The notes under the pieces: generated by a model
Databases searched by the model: none
What the model was told of the DNA's origin: nothing
What the model saw: the letters and a program-made list of their open reading frames with translations, nothing else
Shown: positions 15,817 to 23,386 of the stretch, piece after piece
Position numbering within the stretch: position 1 is the first letter of the stretch
Layout: each line of letters starts with the position of its first letter
Program-made: the position numbers and the translations under genes
Assembly: GCA_947452925.1 (NCBI GenBank)
Contig: CANGFK010000007.1
Coordinates: 1-34,215 of the forward strand
Source of the DNA: Chitinophagaceae bacterium
GTDB taxonomy: Bacteria; Bacteroidota; Bacteroidia; Chitinophagales; Chitinophagaceae
Length of the DNA stretch: 34,215 nt
Direction: 5' to 3'

Positions 15817-16395
15817 ATGATGACAGTTAAGGAAAAGGAGGGAGACGGAAGAATACATCCACAAAAATTTGTTTTGTGGGTTGCAATGGGCAGTATCGTA
15901 ATGATGTTTGCGGGATTAACAAGTGCTTATATTGTGAAAAAAAGCCAAGCTAACTGGTTGGAGTATTCTTTGCCAGGGGTATTTTGGTATAGTACCCTAT
16001 CTATTATTGCAAGCAGTATTACTATTAATATGGCCTTGAAGGCATTCAAGGCAAGAGAAATGAAGCAGTATAGGACGCTCATTACAATTACTGCATTTCT
16101 GGGATTATTATTTATGGCACTTCAGATTGTTGGATTTGCAAACTTGGAGGCACGTAATATCCCATTATTCGGAGCTAGAAGTAACTCTGCAACTTCATTT
16201 CTGGGGGTAATAACTATCCTACACATGCTTCATGTGCTTGGAGGGGTAATTGCATTAATGGTAATTTTCATTAGAGCCTATCTAAGTAAAGTAAAGAATT
16301 ATAGTAGTCTGCCAATTGAAATAATTAGTACTTACTGGCATTTTGTAGATTTTCTTTGGATTTATTTGTTTATTTTTTTCAATTGGTTAAGATAA
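15817..16395 (+). CDS. Cytochrome c oxidase subunit III-like protein (first copy)
   Basis: A 192-residue heme-copper oxidase subunit III family protein with five membrane helices, the short bacterial form. Recognisable parts are 'MMFAGLTSAYIVKK' (helix 1), 'SSITINMALKAFKA' (helix 2), 'ITILHMLHVLGGVIALMVIF' (helix 4) and the C-terminal signature 'EIISTYWHFVDFLWIYLFI'. It differs markedly from the second copy just downstream, so the two are old paralogues rather than a recent duplication; tandem subunit III genes are common in Bacteroidota oxidase loci. It begins with ATGATG; I use the first ATG. Confidence 0.88.
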   Translation: MMTVKEKEGDGRIHPQKFVLWVAMGSIVMMFAGLTSAYIVKKSQANWLEYSLPGVFWYSTLSIIASSITINMALKAFKAREMKQYRTLITITAFLGLLFMALQIVGFANLEARNIPLFGARSNSATSFLGVITILHMLHVLGGVIALMVIFIRAYLSKVKNYSSLPIEIISTYWHFVDFLWIYLFIFFNWLR

Positions 16396-16441
16396 TACAT
16401 AAAAAAATATATTTTATTTACATTTATTCAACACTAGCCAA

Positions 16442-16449
16442 TATTTTTG
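16442..16449 (+). promoter_or_regulatory. Possible internal -7 element before the second subunit III gene
   Basis: TATTTTTG matches TAnnTTTG exactly and is followed by GCGG, as in the mdh promoter. It lies 22 nt before the ATG at 16472 in a 76-bp gap, the largest inside the cox cluster apart from the coxA-ctaB gap. It may give separate transcription of the last two oxidase genes. No clear -33 box. Confidence 0.4.
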
Positions 16450-16471
16450 CGGCATAATTTAGAATTAACTT

Positions 16472-17155
16472 ATGAGTACAGTAACAGCTACGGCAGCACC
16501 AACAAAGTTGTGGGGTGGAGGAAAAAGCCCATTCAACGTTGAGTATGGTAAATTGATGATGTGGTATTTCCTAATGAGCGATGCCTTCACATTCGGTGCT
16601 TTCTTAATCTCCTACGGAACAATACGTTTCTCTTCAAACGGTTGGCCCAATCCAAATGAAATATTCAAAAGTTTTCCATTTGCTCCTGAGGGTGTTCACG
16701 CACCACTTGTTTTTGTGAGTGTCATGACTTTTATACTGATTATAAGCTCTGTTACAATGGTTCTTGCTGTTCATGCAGGAAAGCAAATGGATAAAAATGC
16801 AGTTGTAAAGAATTTGATTTTGACTATCATCGGTGGTATTGCTTTCTTAAGCTGTCAAGCTTGGGAGTGGAATCATTTGCATAGCGAAGGTGCTTGGTGG
16901 GGTGCAAATCCTTTTTTGAATGCTGATGGTACACAATCTTCTACTAATTTCACTAATTACTTTTTTACTATTACTGGTTTTCATGGTTTTCACGTTTTTA
17001 GTGGGGTTGTAATCAATATTATTATGTTAATTATGACTTTGTTGGACAAGTTTGAAAAACGTGGTCATTATCTTATGATTGAAAAGGCTGGCTTGTATTG
17101 GCACTTTGTAGATCTTGTTTGGGTTTTTGTATTCACTTGTTTTTATCTTATCTAA
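16472..17155 (+). CDS. coxC: Cytochrome c oxidase subunit III (second copy)
   Basis: A 227-residue subunit III family protein with five membrane helices and a longer first loop than the upstream copy. 'NVEYGKLMMWYFLMSDAFTFGAFLISYG' is helix 1. 'HAPLVFVSVMTFILIISSVTMVLAVHAG' is helix 2. 'CQAWEWNHLHSEGAWWG' follows helix 3, and 'TGFHGFHVFSGVVINIIMLI' is helix 4. The C-terminal 'GLYWHFVDLVWVFVFTCFYLI' is the family signature. It stabilises subunit I and the oxygen/proton entry region. The gene is preceded by its own possible -7 element and followed after 34 nt by the subunit IV gene. Confidence 0.93.
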   Translation: MSTVTATAAPTKLWGGGKSPFNVEYGKLMMWYFLMSDAFTFGAFLISYGTIRFSSNGWPNPNEIFKSFPFAPEGVHAPLVFVSVMTFILIISSVTMVLAVHAGKQMDKNAVVKNLILTIIGGIAFLSCQAWEWNHLHSEGAWWGANPFLNADGTQSSTNFTNYFFTITGFHGFHVFSGVVINIIMLIMTLLDKFEKRGHYLMIEKAGLYWHFVDLVWVFVFTCFYLI

Positions 17156-17189
17156 TCTTTTTTTTAAAACACTTTAATTAGTAAACATA

Positions 17190-17588
17190 ATGTCACATAC
17201 AGCAGAAGCATCACACCACGACGACGGATCAGCAGTGAAAGAGATATGGAAAGTTACCCTAATCCTTAGTGTATTAACTATAATTGAGTTAATACTAGGT
17301 TTTTGGATGATGGGGATAAACAGTGAAGCTTTAAGATTAGCTATAAAAGGATCTATCGTTATCTTAATGATAGCAAAGGCATTCTACATTGTAGGATATT
17401 TTATGCACTTAAAGCATGAGTTAAAGAATTTGATAATGACAATTGTTGTGCCTCTTGCTTTGTTTATATGGTTTATTACTGCGTTTTTGTATGAAGGAAA
17501 TTCTTATAAAAACTTAAGAAACAGATACGATCCTTATAAGAAGGCTCAAACAGAAATTAAGGTTCATAAAAGTGAAGAAGTAAAGTAA
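17190..17588 (+). CDS. Cytochrome c oxidase subunit IV family protein
   Basis: A 132-residue protein with three membrane helices (about 22-43, 49-71 and 80-100), matching the prokaryotic CoxIV/CyoD-like small subunit: 'EIWKVTLILSVLTIIELILGFWM', 'IVILMIAKAFYIVGYFMHLKHE' and 'VPLALFIWFITAFLYEG'. The 'YFMHLKHE' segment is the family hallmark. An N-terminal His-rich stretch (ASHHDDGS) precedes the helices. It is the last gene before the strong terminator at 17643 and so probably closes the act-cox transcription unit. Confidence 0.88.
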   Translation: MSHTAEASHHDDGSAVKEIWKVTLILSVLTIIELILGFWMMGINSEALRLAIKGSIVILMIAKAFYIVGYFMHLKHELKNLIMTIVVPLALFIWFITAFLYEGNSYKNLRNRYDPYKKAQTEIKVHKSEEVK

Positions 17589-17642
17589 AGCAAGCCTAGT
17601 GCTGAATAAGACTTTTCCGCTATATTAATTCTGATATATGTG

Positions 17643-17669
17643 AACCATCGCACTAAGCGGTGGTTTTTT
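17643..17669 (+). terminator. Intrinsic terminator closing the act-cox operon
   Basis: A 9-bp stem (AACCATCGC with GCGGTGGTT, one G-U pair), 5-nt loop and a run of six T. It lies 54 nt after the subunit IV stop and 34 nt before the SCO gene, so SCO and DUF420 need their own promoter or readthrough. Confidence 0.8.
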
Positions 17670-17703
17670 GTTAATCTACATTTCCATCTTATTTTAATAT
17701 AAA

Positions 17704-18516
17704 ATGAATAAAAAAGCTTTGTTGTCCCTTTGTATAGCGGTTTTAATTCCTGTATTCTGCTATATGTGGCTTAAACAGGCAAGTGAAAGGGCTGTTGTAA
17801 TGCCTCGCCACTTTTTGATGGATACCGTTATTGAAAGCATCAAAGACGGCAAACAGATGAGTGATACAGTCTGGCATAAGACAGCTAATATTACCCTCAC
17901 TAATCAGTTGGGAGATACAGTAAGCCTCTACGAGAAACCCGGTAAAATTATCGTAATCGACTATATTTTCACACATTGTCGTAGCATCTGCCCTGTACTT
18001 ACAAGGAATATGGCAAAACTTCAGCACTCATTTATTGTTGGAGGAGAGACTAGGAATAAAATTGATACTTCTGTTGTACAGTTTGTTTCATTTACAATTG
18101 ATGCAAAAAGAGATACTGTAAAAGCTTTAAAGGATTATGCTGATCGATTTGGTGTAAACCATGATAACTGGTGGATGCTGACAGGAGATGACAAGAAAAT
18201 TGCAAAGTTTGCTTTTGATGAGCTCAAAGTAGATAAATTTAATGATACACCAGTGGACTCCGACTTTGTGCATACCAACCTTTTTGTAGTCTTGGATAAG
18301 GGTTACGCGGTAAGAGGTTATTATAATGGTCTTGATACAGTAGAGGTTTCGAAACTGGCTAGAGATATAGGTTTGTTGATGCTAGAGAAGGATAAGAAAA
18401 AGAAGAGTGAGGTTTTTATTGAGATTTTAAGCCTCAAATGGCTTTGGCTGGTAATTATAGTCTTGGTAGTATTTTTCGTTACCTACATGTTCAAGAGGCA
18501 GAAAATAAATGGTTAA
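17704..18516 (+). CDS. SCO1/SenC-family copper chaperone with extra C-terminal membrane helix
   Basis: SCO proteins deliver copper to CuA of oxidase subunit II. The thioredoxin-fold domain has the copper-binding CRSIC (C92, C96) after 'IVIDYIFTH' and the third ligand histidine in 'DFVHTNLFVVLDK'. An N-terminal signal anchor spans residues 4-22. Unlike the usual SCO form with one N-terminal anchor, this 270-residue protein ends with a second hydrophobic helix (KWLWLVIIVLVVFFVTYMF, about 245-263) and a short basic tail, so both ends should be in the membrane with the copper site outside. It stands just downstream of the oxidase operon terminator and pairs with the DUF420 gene 49 nt later. Confidence 0.92.
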   Translation: MNKKALLSLCIAVLIPVFCYMWLKQASERAVVMPRHFLMDTVIESIKDGKQMSDTVWHKTANITLTNQLGDTVSLYEKPGKIIVIDYIFTHCRSICPVLTRNMAKLQHSFIVGGETRNKIDTSVVQFVSFTIDAKRDTVKALKDYADRFGVNHDNWWMLTGDDKKIAKFAFDELKVDKFNDTPVDSDFVHTNLFVVLDKGYAVRGYYNGLDTVEVSKLARDIGLLMLEKDKKKKSEVFIEILSLKWLWLVIIVLVVFFVTYMFKRQKING

Positions 18517-18565
18517 ACATACAACCAACTATAATTGGTTTTGTTAGAACGATAAAAATAATTTT

Positions 18566-19159
18566 ATGAGAATGATTGAAGCAGCGATAAATAAAAATGA
18601 CGGTCTTGCTAAATGGTTGATTGGTATTTTTTCGTTAGTTGTATTTACAGTGGTGGTATTATTGGGTAAGTATAAACTAGCGGTAGACCTAGGGTTTAAT
18701 GTTCATATTTTTGCTACTATAAATGCATTTCTTAACGCATGTACTGCTTGTTTGCTAGTAGGGGCTCTTGTTTCTGTAAAGGTTAGTAAAAACTATTTCT
18801 TGCATAAGCGTTTGATGATTACCTGTCTCATTCTCTCAATACTTTTCTTGGTGTCATATATAGCCCATCATTTACTGGCTTCCGAAACTAAGTTTGGAGA
18901 TACCAATCATGATGGAATTATTTCCGAAGATGAAAAAATTCAAACTGGAAGCCTTCGTTATATATATTACACAATACTCTCCACTCATATTTTTCTGGCT
19001 TCAATTATCTTACCTTTTATTCTTTTTACAGCATACAGAGGATTAACTGGAGAATACCCAAAGCACAAAAAGCTTGCGAGGATTACTTGGCCTCTGTGGT
19101 TTTATGTTGCCGTAACAGGTCCAGTTGTTTATCTTATGATTAGTCCATATTATCATTAG
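18566..19159 (+). CDS. DUF420 family membrane protein with EF-hand-like loop
   Basis: A 197-residue protein with about five membrane helices, typical of DUF420 proteins that accompany oxidase and SCO genes and are suspected of helping oxidase assembly. Conserved parts are 'NVHIFATINAFLNACTACLLV', 'SYIAHHLLASETKFG' (paired histidines) and 'RYIYYTILSTHIFLASIILPFILFTAYRG'. Between the last two sits DTNHDGIISEDE (112-123), which matches a canonical EF-hand calcium loop (DxNxDGxIxxxE). It should face outside the membrane by the helix count. The gene starts 49 nt after the SCO gene and ends 19 nt from the convergent YhhN-like gene. Confidence 0.88.
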   Translation: MRMIEAAINKNDGLAKWLIGIFSLVVFTVVVLLGKYKLAVDLGFNVHIFATINAFLNACTACLLVGALVSVKVSKNYFLHKRLMITCLILSILFLVSYIAHHLLASETKFGDTNHDGIISEDEKIQTGSLRYIYYTILSTHIFLASIILPFILFTAYRGLTGEYPKHKKLARITWPLWFYVAVTGPVVYLMISPYYH

Positions 19160-19162
19160 AAT

Positions 19163-19186
19163 TTTCTTAAAGTGAATCTTAAGAAA
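19163..19186. terminator. Weak AT-rich hairpin between convergent genes
   Basis: TTTCTTAA and TTAAGAAA form an 8-bp stem around an 8-nt loop, starting 3 nt after the DUF420 stop and running over the stop of the convergent YhhN-like gene. Flanking T/A runs would suit termination in both directions, but the stem has only one G-C pair. Confidence 0.3.
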
Positions 19187-19925
19187 TAGATTGAGTGGTT
19201 ACTTTTAGTGTTCTTTTGGCGAGTAGAAGTGCACTTTTGGTTAATAGAAATAAATAGGCGCCATCACCTAAGCCTACCAAAGCGTCAATCCACGAACGTG
19301 ATTGATGAAAGTGTAGTATATCAACTCCGTACAAAAGATTAGTAAATATGATTATCAATATGCCAGAGAGCAAATTGAAATAACTGTTCTTTCCCACCTT
19401 TTTGACTACACTTGTTGCAAAAAAGAGTGTCAATAGTAGTGTAATACAATGCAACGCAATCAAAACGGAAAGGATTTGTTTATGCAATTCTGGAGCATAA
19501 ATCCATATAGAATTGATGATTAATAGCAATAGAATGGTCGTTATGAAGATGATGTTACCTAAATTACTTTCTTTTTTCAGCAGTAGAAGCCAGCATCCCA
19601 GACATAGATAGCCTAATGTATAGAAGCTATGCCCGATACAAGCCATAGTGTAGTTGCCAAAAGCCGTAAAAGCATCTGCAAGAAAGGAAAGCCCTAGAAA
19701 AATATAAAAGTACAATCCTATATTACGAAATGCTGGTGACCTCAAAGAGCGCAATAGTAATACTGGCACAACAAACATTCTGGCTATACCATATAAAAGG
19801 TATTCCCTTTTGTACAAAGCAATACCCTCTACCAAAACCGATGCCCAGAACACAATAAATAGTAAGGCCTGCTCATTCGAGCCATCTTTTTTTCTCCTCA
19901 CTCTTTGTTTTATTTCTGATGGCAT
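19179..19925 (-). CDS. YhhN/TMEM86-like eight-helix membrane protein
   Basis: A 248-residue protein with eight evenly spaced hydrophobic helices and few soluble loops, the arrangement of the YhhN/TMEM86 family (lysoplasmalogenase in animals; bacterial role unsettled). Supporting motifs are 'LYFYIFLGLSFLADAFTAFG' (residues about 69-88), resembling the family's Asp-containing helix 3, and the terminal 'GDGAYLFLLTKSALL'. The N-terminus is basic (KQRVRRKKDG), which fits a cytoplasmic start. It is convergent with DUF420 and not obviously tied to the respiratory operon. An unrelated polytopic membrane protein remains possible. Confidence 0.5.
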   Translation of the reverse strand: MPSEIKQRVRRKKDGSNEQALLFIVFWASVLVEGIALYKREYLLYGIARMFVVPVLLLRSLRSPAFRNIGLYFYIFLGLSFLADAFTAFGNYTMACIGHSFYTLGYLCLGCWLLLLKKESNLGNIIFITTILLLLIINSIWIYAPELHKQILSVLIALHCITLLLTLFFATSVVKKVGKNSYFNLLSGILIIIFTNLLYGVDILHFHQSRSWIDALVGLGDGAYLFLLTKSALLLAKRTLKVTTQSIS

Positions 19926-20036
19926 CGTTGAAAAATAGTTTTAATTGTTATCTAATCTGCTTCTTCGAACAAATGAAATAAACAGACGTGTCTTTTCAAG
20001 CATATCTGTTTATTTGGCGAAAGGAAATAATCCCCT

Positions 20037-20072
20037 AAAAAAAGCCCCAAGAAAACAAATTCTTGGGGCTTT
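20037..20072 (-). terminator. Intrinsic terminator of mdh
   Basis: On the minus strand AAAGCCCCAAGAA and TTCTTGGGGCTTT form a perfect 13-bp stem with a 6-nt loop, followed by a run of seven T. It lies 26 nt past the mdh stop. Confidence 0.88.
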
Positions 20073-20097
20073 CACTTTAAACCAACTATCTCAAATA

Positions 20098-21027
20098 CTA
20101 TAAAGTCTTCAAAACGTCGTTCATACTTCTTACAGCAGCAGCACTCTTATCAAAAGCAGCTTGTTCTGTTGCATTCAACTTATAATCAATAATCTTCTCA
20201 ACACCATTTTTGCCAATAATAACCGGAACACCCAAGCAAATATCGCTTTGTCCATATTCACCATCAAGGGCAACGCAGCAAGAGAACAATTTCTTCTCAT
20301 CACGTACAATCGCTTCTACCAACGCAGCACCTGCCGCACCTGGAGCATACCACGCAGACGTACCAATCAATTTTGTTAAGGTAGCACCACCAACCATTGT
20401 ATCAGCTACTACTTTTTGTTGTTGTTCTTCAGTCAAAAAATCAGTAACAGGAGCACTGTTCCAGGTCGCATAACGAATCAAAGGAATCATAGTTGTATCT
20501 CCATGACCACCCACAACAATTGCATTCAAGTCAGAAGCATTTGAACCCAAAGCCTCACTTAAATAGCATTTAAAACGAGCGCTATCCAATATTCCACCCA
20601 TACCAATAATCTTATTCTTAGGCAAACCAGTGCTTTTCAAAGCAAGGTAAGTCATGGTATCCATTGGGTTAGAAATAACCACAATGATAGCTTCTGGAGA
20701 ATACTTCAATATGTTTTCAGCAACGCTCTTCACGATGCCTGCATTTACACCAATCAACTCTTCACGAGTCATACCTGGTTTACGAGGTAAGCCCGAAGTA
20801 ATTACTACTACATCACTGCCAGCAGTCTTTGAATAATCATTTGTAGAACCTGTAATCTTGGTGTCAAAACCTAATAGGGCAGCTGTTTGGGTCATATCCA
20901 AAGCCTTGCCTTCTGCAAAACCTTCACGGATATCAAGTAATACTAATTCTGTCGCTAACTCTTTGCGGGCAATATTATCGGCGCATGTTGCACCCACTGC
21001 ACCCGCGCCTACTACTGTAACTTTCAT
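20098..21027 (-). CDS. mdh: Malate dehydrogenase (NAD-dependent, LDH-like)
   Basis: It interconverts malate and oxaloacetate in the TCA cycle. The preferred ATG (21027) starts MKVTVVGAGAVGATCADNIA, the NAD-binding Rossmann loop, and gives 309 residues, the usual length. The track's extension to 21081 runs through a perfect -7 promoter element and is rejected. 'DIREGFAEGKALDM' (about 32-45) is the NAD-specific acidic turn. 'LPRKPGMTREEL' (about 78-89) has the substrate-specificity arginine that marks malate over lactate. 'ISNPMDTMTYLALK' and 'GGHGDTTMIPL' hold the catalytic Asn, Asp and His residues. It is followed by a strong terminator and preceded by the thioredoxin-like gene on the same strand, 56 nt upstream. 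Confidence 0.95.
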   Translation of the reverse strand: MKVTVVGAGAVGATCADNIARKELATELVLLDIREGFAEGKALDMTQTAALLGFDTKITGSTNDYSKTAGSDVVVITSGLPRKPGMTREELIGVNAGIVKSVAENILKYSPEAIIVVISNPMDTMTYLALKSTGLPKNKIIGMGGILDSARFKCYLSEALGSNASDLNAIVVGGHGDTTMIPLIRYATWNSAPVTDFLTEEQQQKVVADTMVGGATLTKLIGTSAWYAPGAAGAALVEAIVRDEKKLFSCCVALDGEYGQSDICLGVPVIIGKNGVEKIIDYKLNATEQAAFDKSAAAVRSMNDVLKTL

Positions 21028-21067
21028 AACGCAAATTTTATTTAATGATAATTTATTTTTTTCGCCG

Positions 21068-21075
21068 CAAATGTA
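21068..21075 (-). promoter_or_regulatory. -7 promoter element of mdh
   Basis: On the minus strand TACATTTG matches TAnnTTTG exactly, 40 nt before the preferred mdh ATG and just past the stop of the upstream thioredoxin-like gene. It supports independent mdh transcription and the shorter start. Confidence 0.5.
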
Positions 21076-21083
21076 CTCCACAT

Positions 21084-21695
21084 TTACTTGGCAGTATGCT
21101 TTTTCTTTCTTTTTTTGTCGATTACGTTTTCGGTAGAGAACTTTGCTATCAATTGATTCAGCTCGTGCATATTGGCTCCTTGATCATAGGACTTTACGTA
21201 CTGTTTTTTTGAATCATAAATTGCCATAAAAGGCGTAAATTTTATATCAAAAAATACGGGAATGTAATAGGTAGCTTCTTTTCCAAATACCATATTAGGA
21301 TAATTGCTGGTGTTGTATTTTTTTTCAAATCCTTTAATAGAATCTACAGGAAAACGACTTACAAAAACAAAGAAAGCATTCTTAAGACTATCTATATTCT
21401 TCTCTATCTCCTTCATTTCATGTTGACAGTGGCCACATTCCGGACTAAAATAGATGATTACAATGGGTCTGTTTACAGGTAAATTGGCGTTGGTAAACAA
21501 CGTAGTGTCTTGTTTGCCATCTTTTTTTGTGATATCTGTGTATAATTTTATAACAGGCAAATCTTTCGTTCTTAAGTAAGCTGGTAACTTGCTACTGTCT
21601 GTTTTTGTAGTGTTGTTATCAGCAGGCTTTTTGTTTTGACAAAAGGTTAAGAAGTTGAAACTTAGAAGAAGTGATGCTAAAAGTATTTTTTTCAT
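21084..21695 (-). CDS. Exported thioredoxin-fold (TlpA/redoxin-like) protein
   Basis: A 203-residue protein with an N-terminal signal (KKILLASLLLSFNFLTF), a polar Thr/Asn/Lys linker, then a thioredoxin fold: 'PIVIIYFSPECGHCQHEM' (residues about 77-94) carries the redox CGHC motif, and 'IKFTPFMAIYD' (about 151-161) carries the cis-proline. It ends in a strongly basic tail (KKRKKKHTAK). It probably acts as a periplasmic thiol-disulfide oxidoreductase; the substrate is unknown. The signal peptide could end at a cysteine (FLTFC), but Phe at -1 makes a standard lipobox unlikely. It is upstream of mdh on the same strand but mdh has its own promoter. Confidence 0.85.
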   Translation of the reverse strand: MKKILLASLLLSFNFLTFCQNKKPADNNTTKTDSSKLPAYLRTKDLPVIKLYTDITKKDGKQDTTLFTNANLPVNRPIVIIYFSPECGHCQHEMKEIEKNIDSLKNAFFVFVSRFPVDSIKGFEKKYNTSNYPNMVFGKEATYYIPVFFDIKFTPFMAIYDSKKQYVKSYDQGANMHELNQLIAKFSTENVIDKKRKKKHTAK

Positions 21696-21979
21696 GCGTT
21701 AAAATTAAAAGAAATGCTTGTTAAAATGGCTCAAAAGTTTTATTAGACGGTAAGTGGTAGGAATTTTACTTAGATATAAAACCTTAGAATTTATCATAAA
21801 ATAAATTACTAGCTATTGTTCCTGTTTTTTGCCTAAACCTTCTTGTAATCTTCTTCTGATAGTCAAGTCTTTGATTAGATGATTAGATGCAACCTTCTTG
21901 ATGAAATTGGTTTTTATCCCTTAAAACAGAGTTTTATAATCAATAAAAAAGATTTTATTTTCATAAAAAAACTTACATA

Positions 21980-22100
21980 ATGAAAATAAATAGTTTTTCA
22001 TTCATTATTTAATGTTTAATAATCATTATAAATAAATTAATAATGGAAATAAAACTTTTAAAATGAAAATAAAACAATTAATAATGAAAATAAAATTGGA
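21980..22100 (+). repeat. Degenerate ~21-bp tandem repeat, AATGAAAATAAA core
   Basis: The core ATGrAAATAAA occurs with ATG at 21980, 22043, 22063 and 22084, spaced 63, 20 and 21 bp, i.e. multiples of about 21 bp. A weaker match (ATCATTATAAA) sits near 22022 in the same register, and an inverted TTTTATTTTCAT lies at about 21953. The high AT content makes chance a real alternative. Confidence 0.5.
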
Positions 22101-22371
22101 AAAAACAAGTGGTTGTCGTTTAAATAGCAAAATATAGTATCCAATTCTTAGTTAGATTCTAGAAATAAACTTATTAGTGGAACAAAAGTGAGTTCTTTAT
22201 TATTAGTAGATAGAATTTAATTAATTCTTTCTCCAGTAAACTATCAAAGATTTTTAGTTTTACATAAAATAATTAATACGTATAGATTCTGCGTCACAAG
22301 TATGGCTTAGCTAGGAACAAAGGTTTTTCTGCTTTTATATTTGCTTACCTATAAGTTTAGATATAAGAATA

Positions 22372-22379
22372 TATATTTG
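22372..22379 (+). promoter_or_regulatory. Possible -7 element for galM-galK
   Basis: TATATTTG, an exact TAnnTTTG match, lies 60 nt before the galM ATG; a second copy is at 22336-22343. AT-rich surroundings lower the weight. Confidence 0.35.
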
Positions 22380-22438
22380 ACTCTTGGTAAATAAGCCTAC
22401 TTTAATGACTTTATTCATCCATTTATAATTATAACTCT

Positions 22439-23383
22439 ATGGCATTCAGCACAAAAATTGATAACGATCAACTTTTTCCTGTTATTACCCTTTTAGATTC
22501 TTCTAACGACACCCAAGCGGAAATATATTCTTTTGGTGCCTTGCTAAATCAGTTTTGCATTAACACGTCTGATGTAAAATTGAATTTAATTGATGGTTTT
22601 GCCTCTCCTAAGGCTGCTATTCAAGAAATAACTCAGGGTTTCAAAAGTGCATTTCTTAGCCCGTTCACTTGCAGGATGAATGAGGGAAAATATGTGTTTA
22701 ATGAAAAAGCATATCAGGTAGAGAAGTTTTTTTATCCGCCTCATGCAATTCATGGTTTGGTGTATGATGCAGCCTACAAAATAGAAAGTACAGAAATAAC
22801 AGAAACGTATGCATCCGTAAAACTAACCTATACCTATGATAAAGAGGATATTGGCTATCCATTCAGTTTCTCCATTTCTCAAATCTGGAAGTTGGAAGCA
22901 GAAAGCAGATTGTCTGTTTCTACAAGCATCGTTCATCAAAATAGCCATGCAATTCCTTATGCACAAGGGTGGCATCCCTACTTTACGCTTGGCACAAGTG
23001 TAGATGATTGTACATTGCAGTTTACTACCGACACAAAAGTAGAATTTGATGATACCCTTTTGCCAACAGGAAAGACATTTGACGATATTCGTTTTGTTGA
23101 AGGTGCATCTTTAAAGAATGTTTTTTTAGACAATTGTTTTCATTTAGCCAGCAAAGGACCGCATTCTTGCATTTTGAGTAATAATCTTGTGAAGTTGACA
23201 ATTAGACCTGACCAATCGTATCCTTATTTACAAATTTATACACCACCACACAGAAAGAGTATTGCAATAGAAAACCTTAGTGGGGCACCAGATTGTTTTA
23301 ATAATGGGCTAGGGTTATTGTTGCTAGAACCGGGAGTTGCTATTACATTTGCAACTCATTATTCAGCAGAAAAATCGACGTAA
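22439..23383 (+). CDS. galM: Aldose 1-epimerase (mutarotase)
   Basis: It interconverts alpha and beta anomers of galactose or glucose, feeding the galactokinase encoded next. It is a 314-residue beta-sandwich protein. 'SPFTCRMNEGKYVFNEKAYQ' (about 74-93) is the substrate-binding strand with the conserved Arg and Asn. 'HAIHGLVYD' (about 102-110) and 'GWHPYF' (about 176-181) hold the two catalytic-site histidines. 'IAIENLSGAPDCFNNGLGLLLLEPG' (about 276-300) supplies the C-terminal acidic catalytic region. It is separated from galK by only 3 nt, so the pair is certainly co-transcribed. No signal peptide: cytoplasmic. Confidence 0.9.
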   Translation: MAFSTKIDNDQLFPVITLLDSSNDTQAEIYSFGALLNQFCINTSDVKLNLIDGFASPKAAIQEITQGFKSAFLSPFTCRMNEGKYVFNEKAYQVEKFFYPPHAIHGLVYDAAYKIESTEITETYASVKLTYTYDKEDIGYPFSFSISQIWKLEAESRLSVSTSIVHQNSHAIPYAQGWHPYFTLGTSVDDCTLQFTTDTKVEFDDTLLPTGKTFDDIRFVEGASLKNVFLDNCFHLASKGPHSCILSNNLVKLTIRPDQSYPYLQIYTPPHRKSIAIENLSGAPDCFNNGLGLLLLEPGVAITFATHYSAEKST

Positions 23384-23386
23384 AAC

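Larger units (their letters stand above)
21696..22438. other. Long AT-rich intergenic region between divergent genes
   Basis: A 743-bp gap between the minus-strand thioredoxin-like gene and galM. It has no ORF with coding character. It holds a degenerate repeat of ATGAAAATAAA around 21980-22100 (listed separately) and two TATATTTG elements (22336-22343 and 22372-22379). The rest (21720-21930, 22110-22330) shows nothing I can name. Confidence 0.7.

Noticed and set aside
15817-17155. Recent duplication of oxidase subunit III
   Set aside because: The two proteins share only the family signatures and differ in length and loops; tandem divergent copies are usual for these loci.
17597-17660. Antiterminator competing with the operon terminator
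   Set aside because: TAGTGC (17597-17602) and CCGCT (17617-17621) can each pair with part of the terminator, but the two together would form a pseudoknot and the helices are short; chance is likely.
21028-21081. N-terminal extension of malate dehydrogenase
   Set aside because: It runs through an exact TAnnTTTG element, and the family begins at the Rossmann strand MKVTVVGAGAVG.
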